This document shows, piece after piece, positions 13,152 through 13,209 of a stretch of DNA of 13,209 nucleotides (position 1 is the stretch's first letter; each line of letters opens with the position of its first letter). Location: positions 1 to 13,209 of the forward strand of contig CAYVCX010000072.1 of assembly GCA_964450435.1 (NCBI GenBank), written 5' to 3'. Source of the DNA: SKLM01 sp964450435. Lineage in GTDB: Bacteria > Chloroflexota > Anaerolineae > B4-G1. The notes under the pieces are model-generated. The model did no database searches and was not told the DNA's origin. It worked only from the letters and a program-made list of their open reading frames with translations. A program made the translations under genes and the position numbers.

Positions 13152-13209
13152 GCAACGCCTGCGGGCAAGGGCATCCGTGGTACACAAGATCTCGACGGCT
13201 TCCAGAAAT

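Overview
The window looks like ordinary chromosomal DNA from a GC-rich, non-proteobacterial bacterium. The best guess is a Chloroflexota (Anaerolineae-like) genome or metagenome bin. That guess rests on gene content and protein style: a GT-C glycosyltransferase with a D-x-D-x-G-E-G loop, a DegV protein, adjacent ClpB and ClpC-type ATPases, an HtrA with a Ser/Pro/Thr-rich linker, and a bacterial eRF1-like protein. No marker here fixes the taxonomy. I see no rRNA, tRNA, CRISPR array, insertion sequence, integrase or phage gene.

Layout. The plus strand (1-3122) carries a small two-helix membrane protein, a large polytopic GT-C-type glycosyltransferase 14 bases downstream, then, after a GC-rich leader of about 270 bases, a DegV-family fatty-acid-binding protein. 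From 3123 to the end every gene is on the minus strand. In transcription order (right to left) they are: a damaged CbpA/DnaJ-type co-chaperone, an HtrA/DegP-type envelope serine protease, an archaeo-eukaryotic release factor (aeRF1/Vms1)-like protein with a zinc ribbon, an epoxyqueuosine-reductase-like Fe-S protein, ClpB and a ClpC-like unfoldase. The plus and minus halves converge at a 14-bp hairpin at 3293-3324.

The minus-strand half reads as a proteostasis and stress island. It combines a J-protein, an envelope protease/chaperone, a probable ribosome-associated factor, a disaggregase and a protease-coupled unfoldase. It is several transcription units, not one. A near-consensus sigma70-type promoter (TTGACA, 17 bp, TAGAAT) drives dnaJ-htrA. 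Hairpins follow the eRF1-like gene, the Fe-S gene, clpB and clpC. clpC has its own promoter (TTGTCT, 17 bp, TATAAT) whose -35 hexamer lies in the U-tract of the clpB terminator. No CIRCE-type operator was recognised by eye.

The points most worth a second look are: (1) the eRF1-like protein, which keeps the eRF1 C-terminal signature and a zinc ribbon but has no GGQ at the expected place; (2) the J-protein gene, broken by a probable one-base loss in a G4 run and by an in-frame TAG, while the htrA gene 2 bases downstream is intact; (3) the ClpB/ClpC pair, separable by an LGF (ClpP-docking) loop present only in the ClpC-like protein. I found no convincing wholly new multi-gene system. The eRF1-like gene in its stress neighbourhood is the closest to something under-described.
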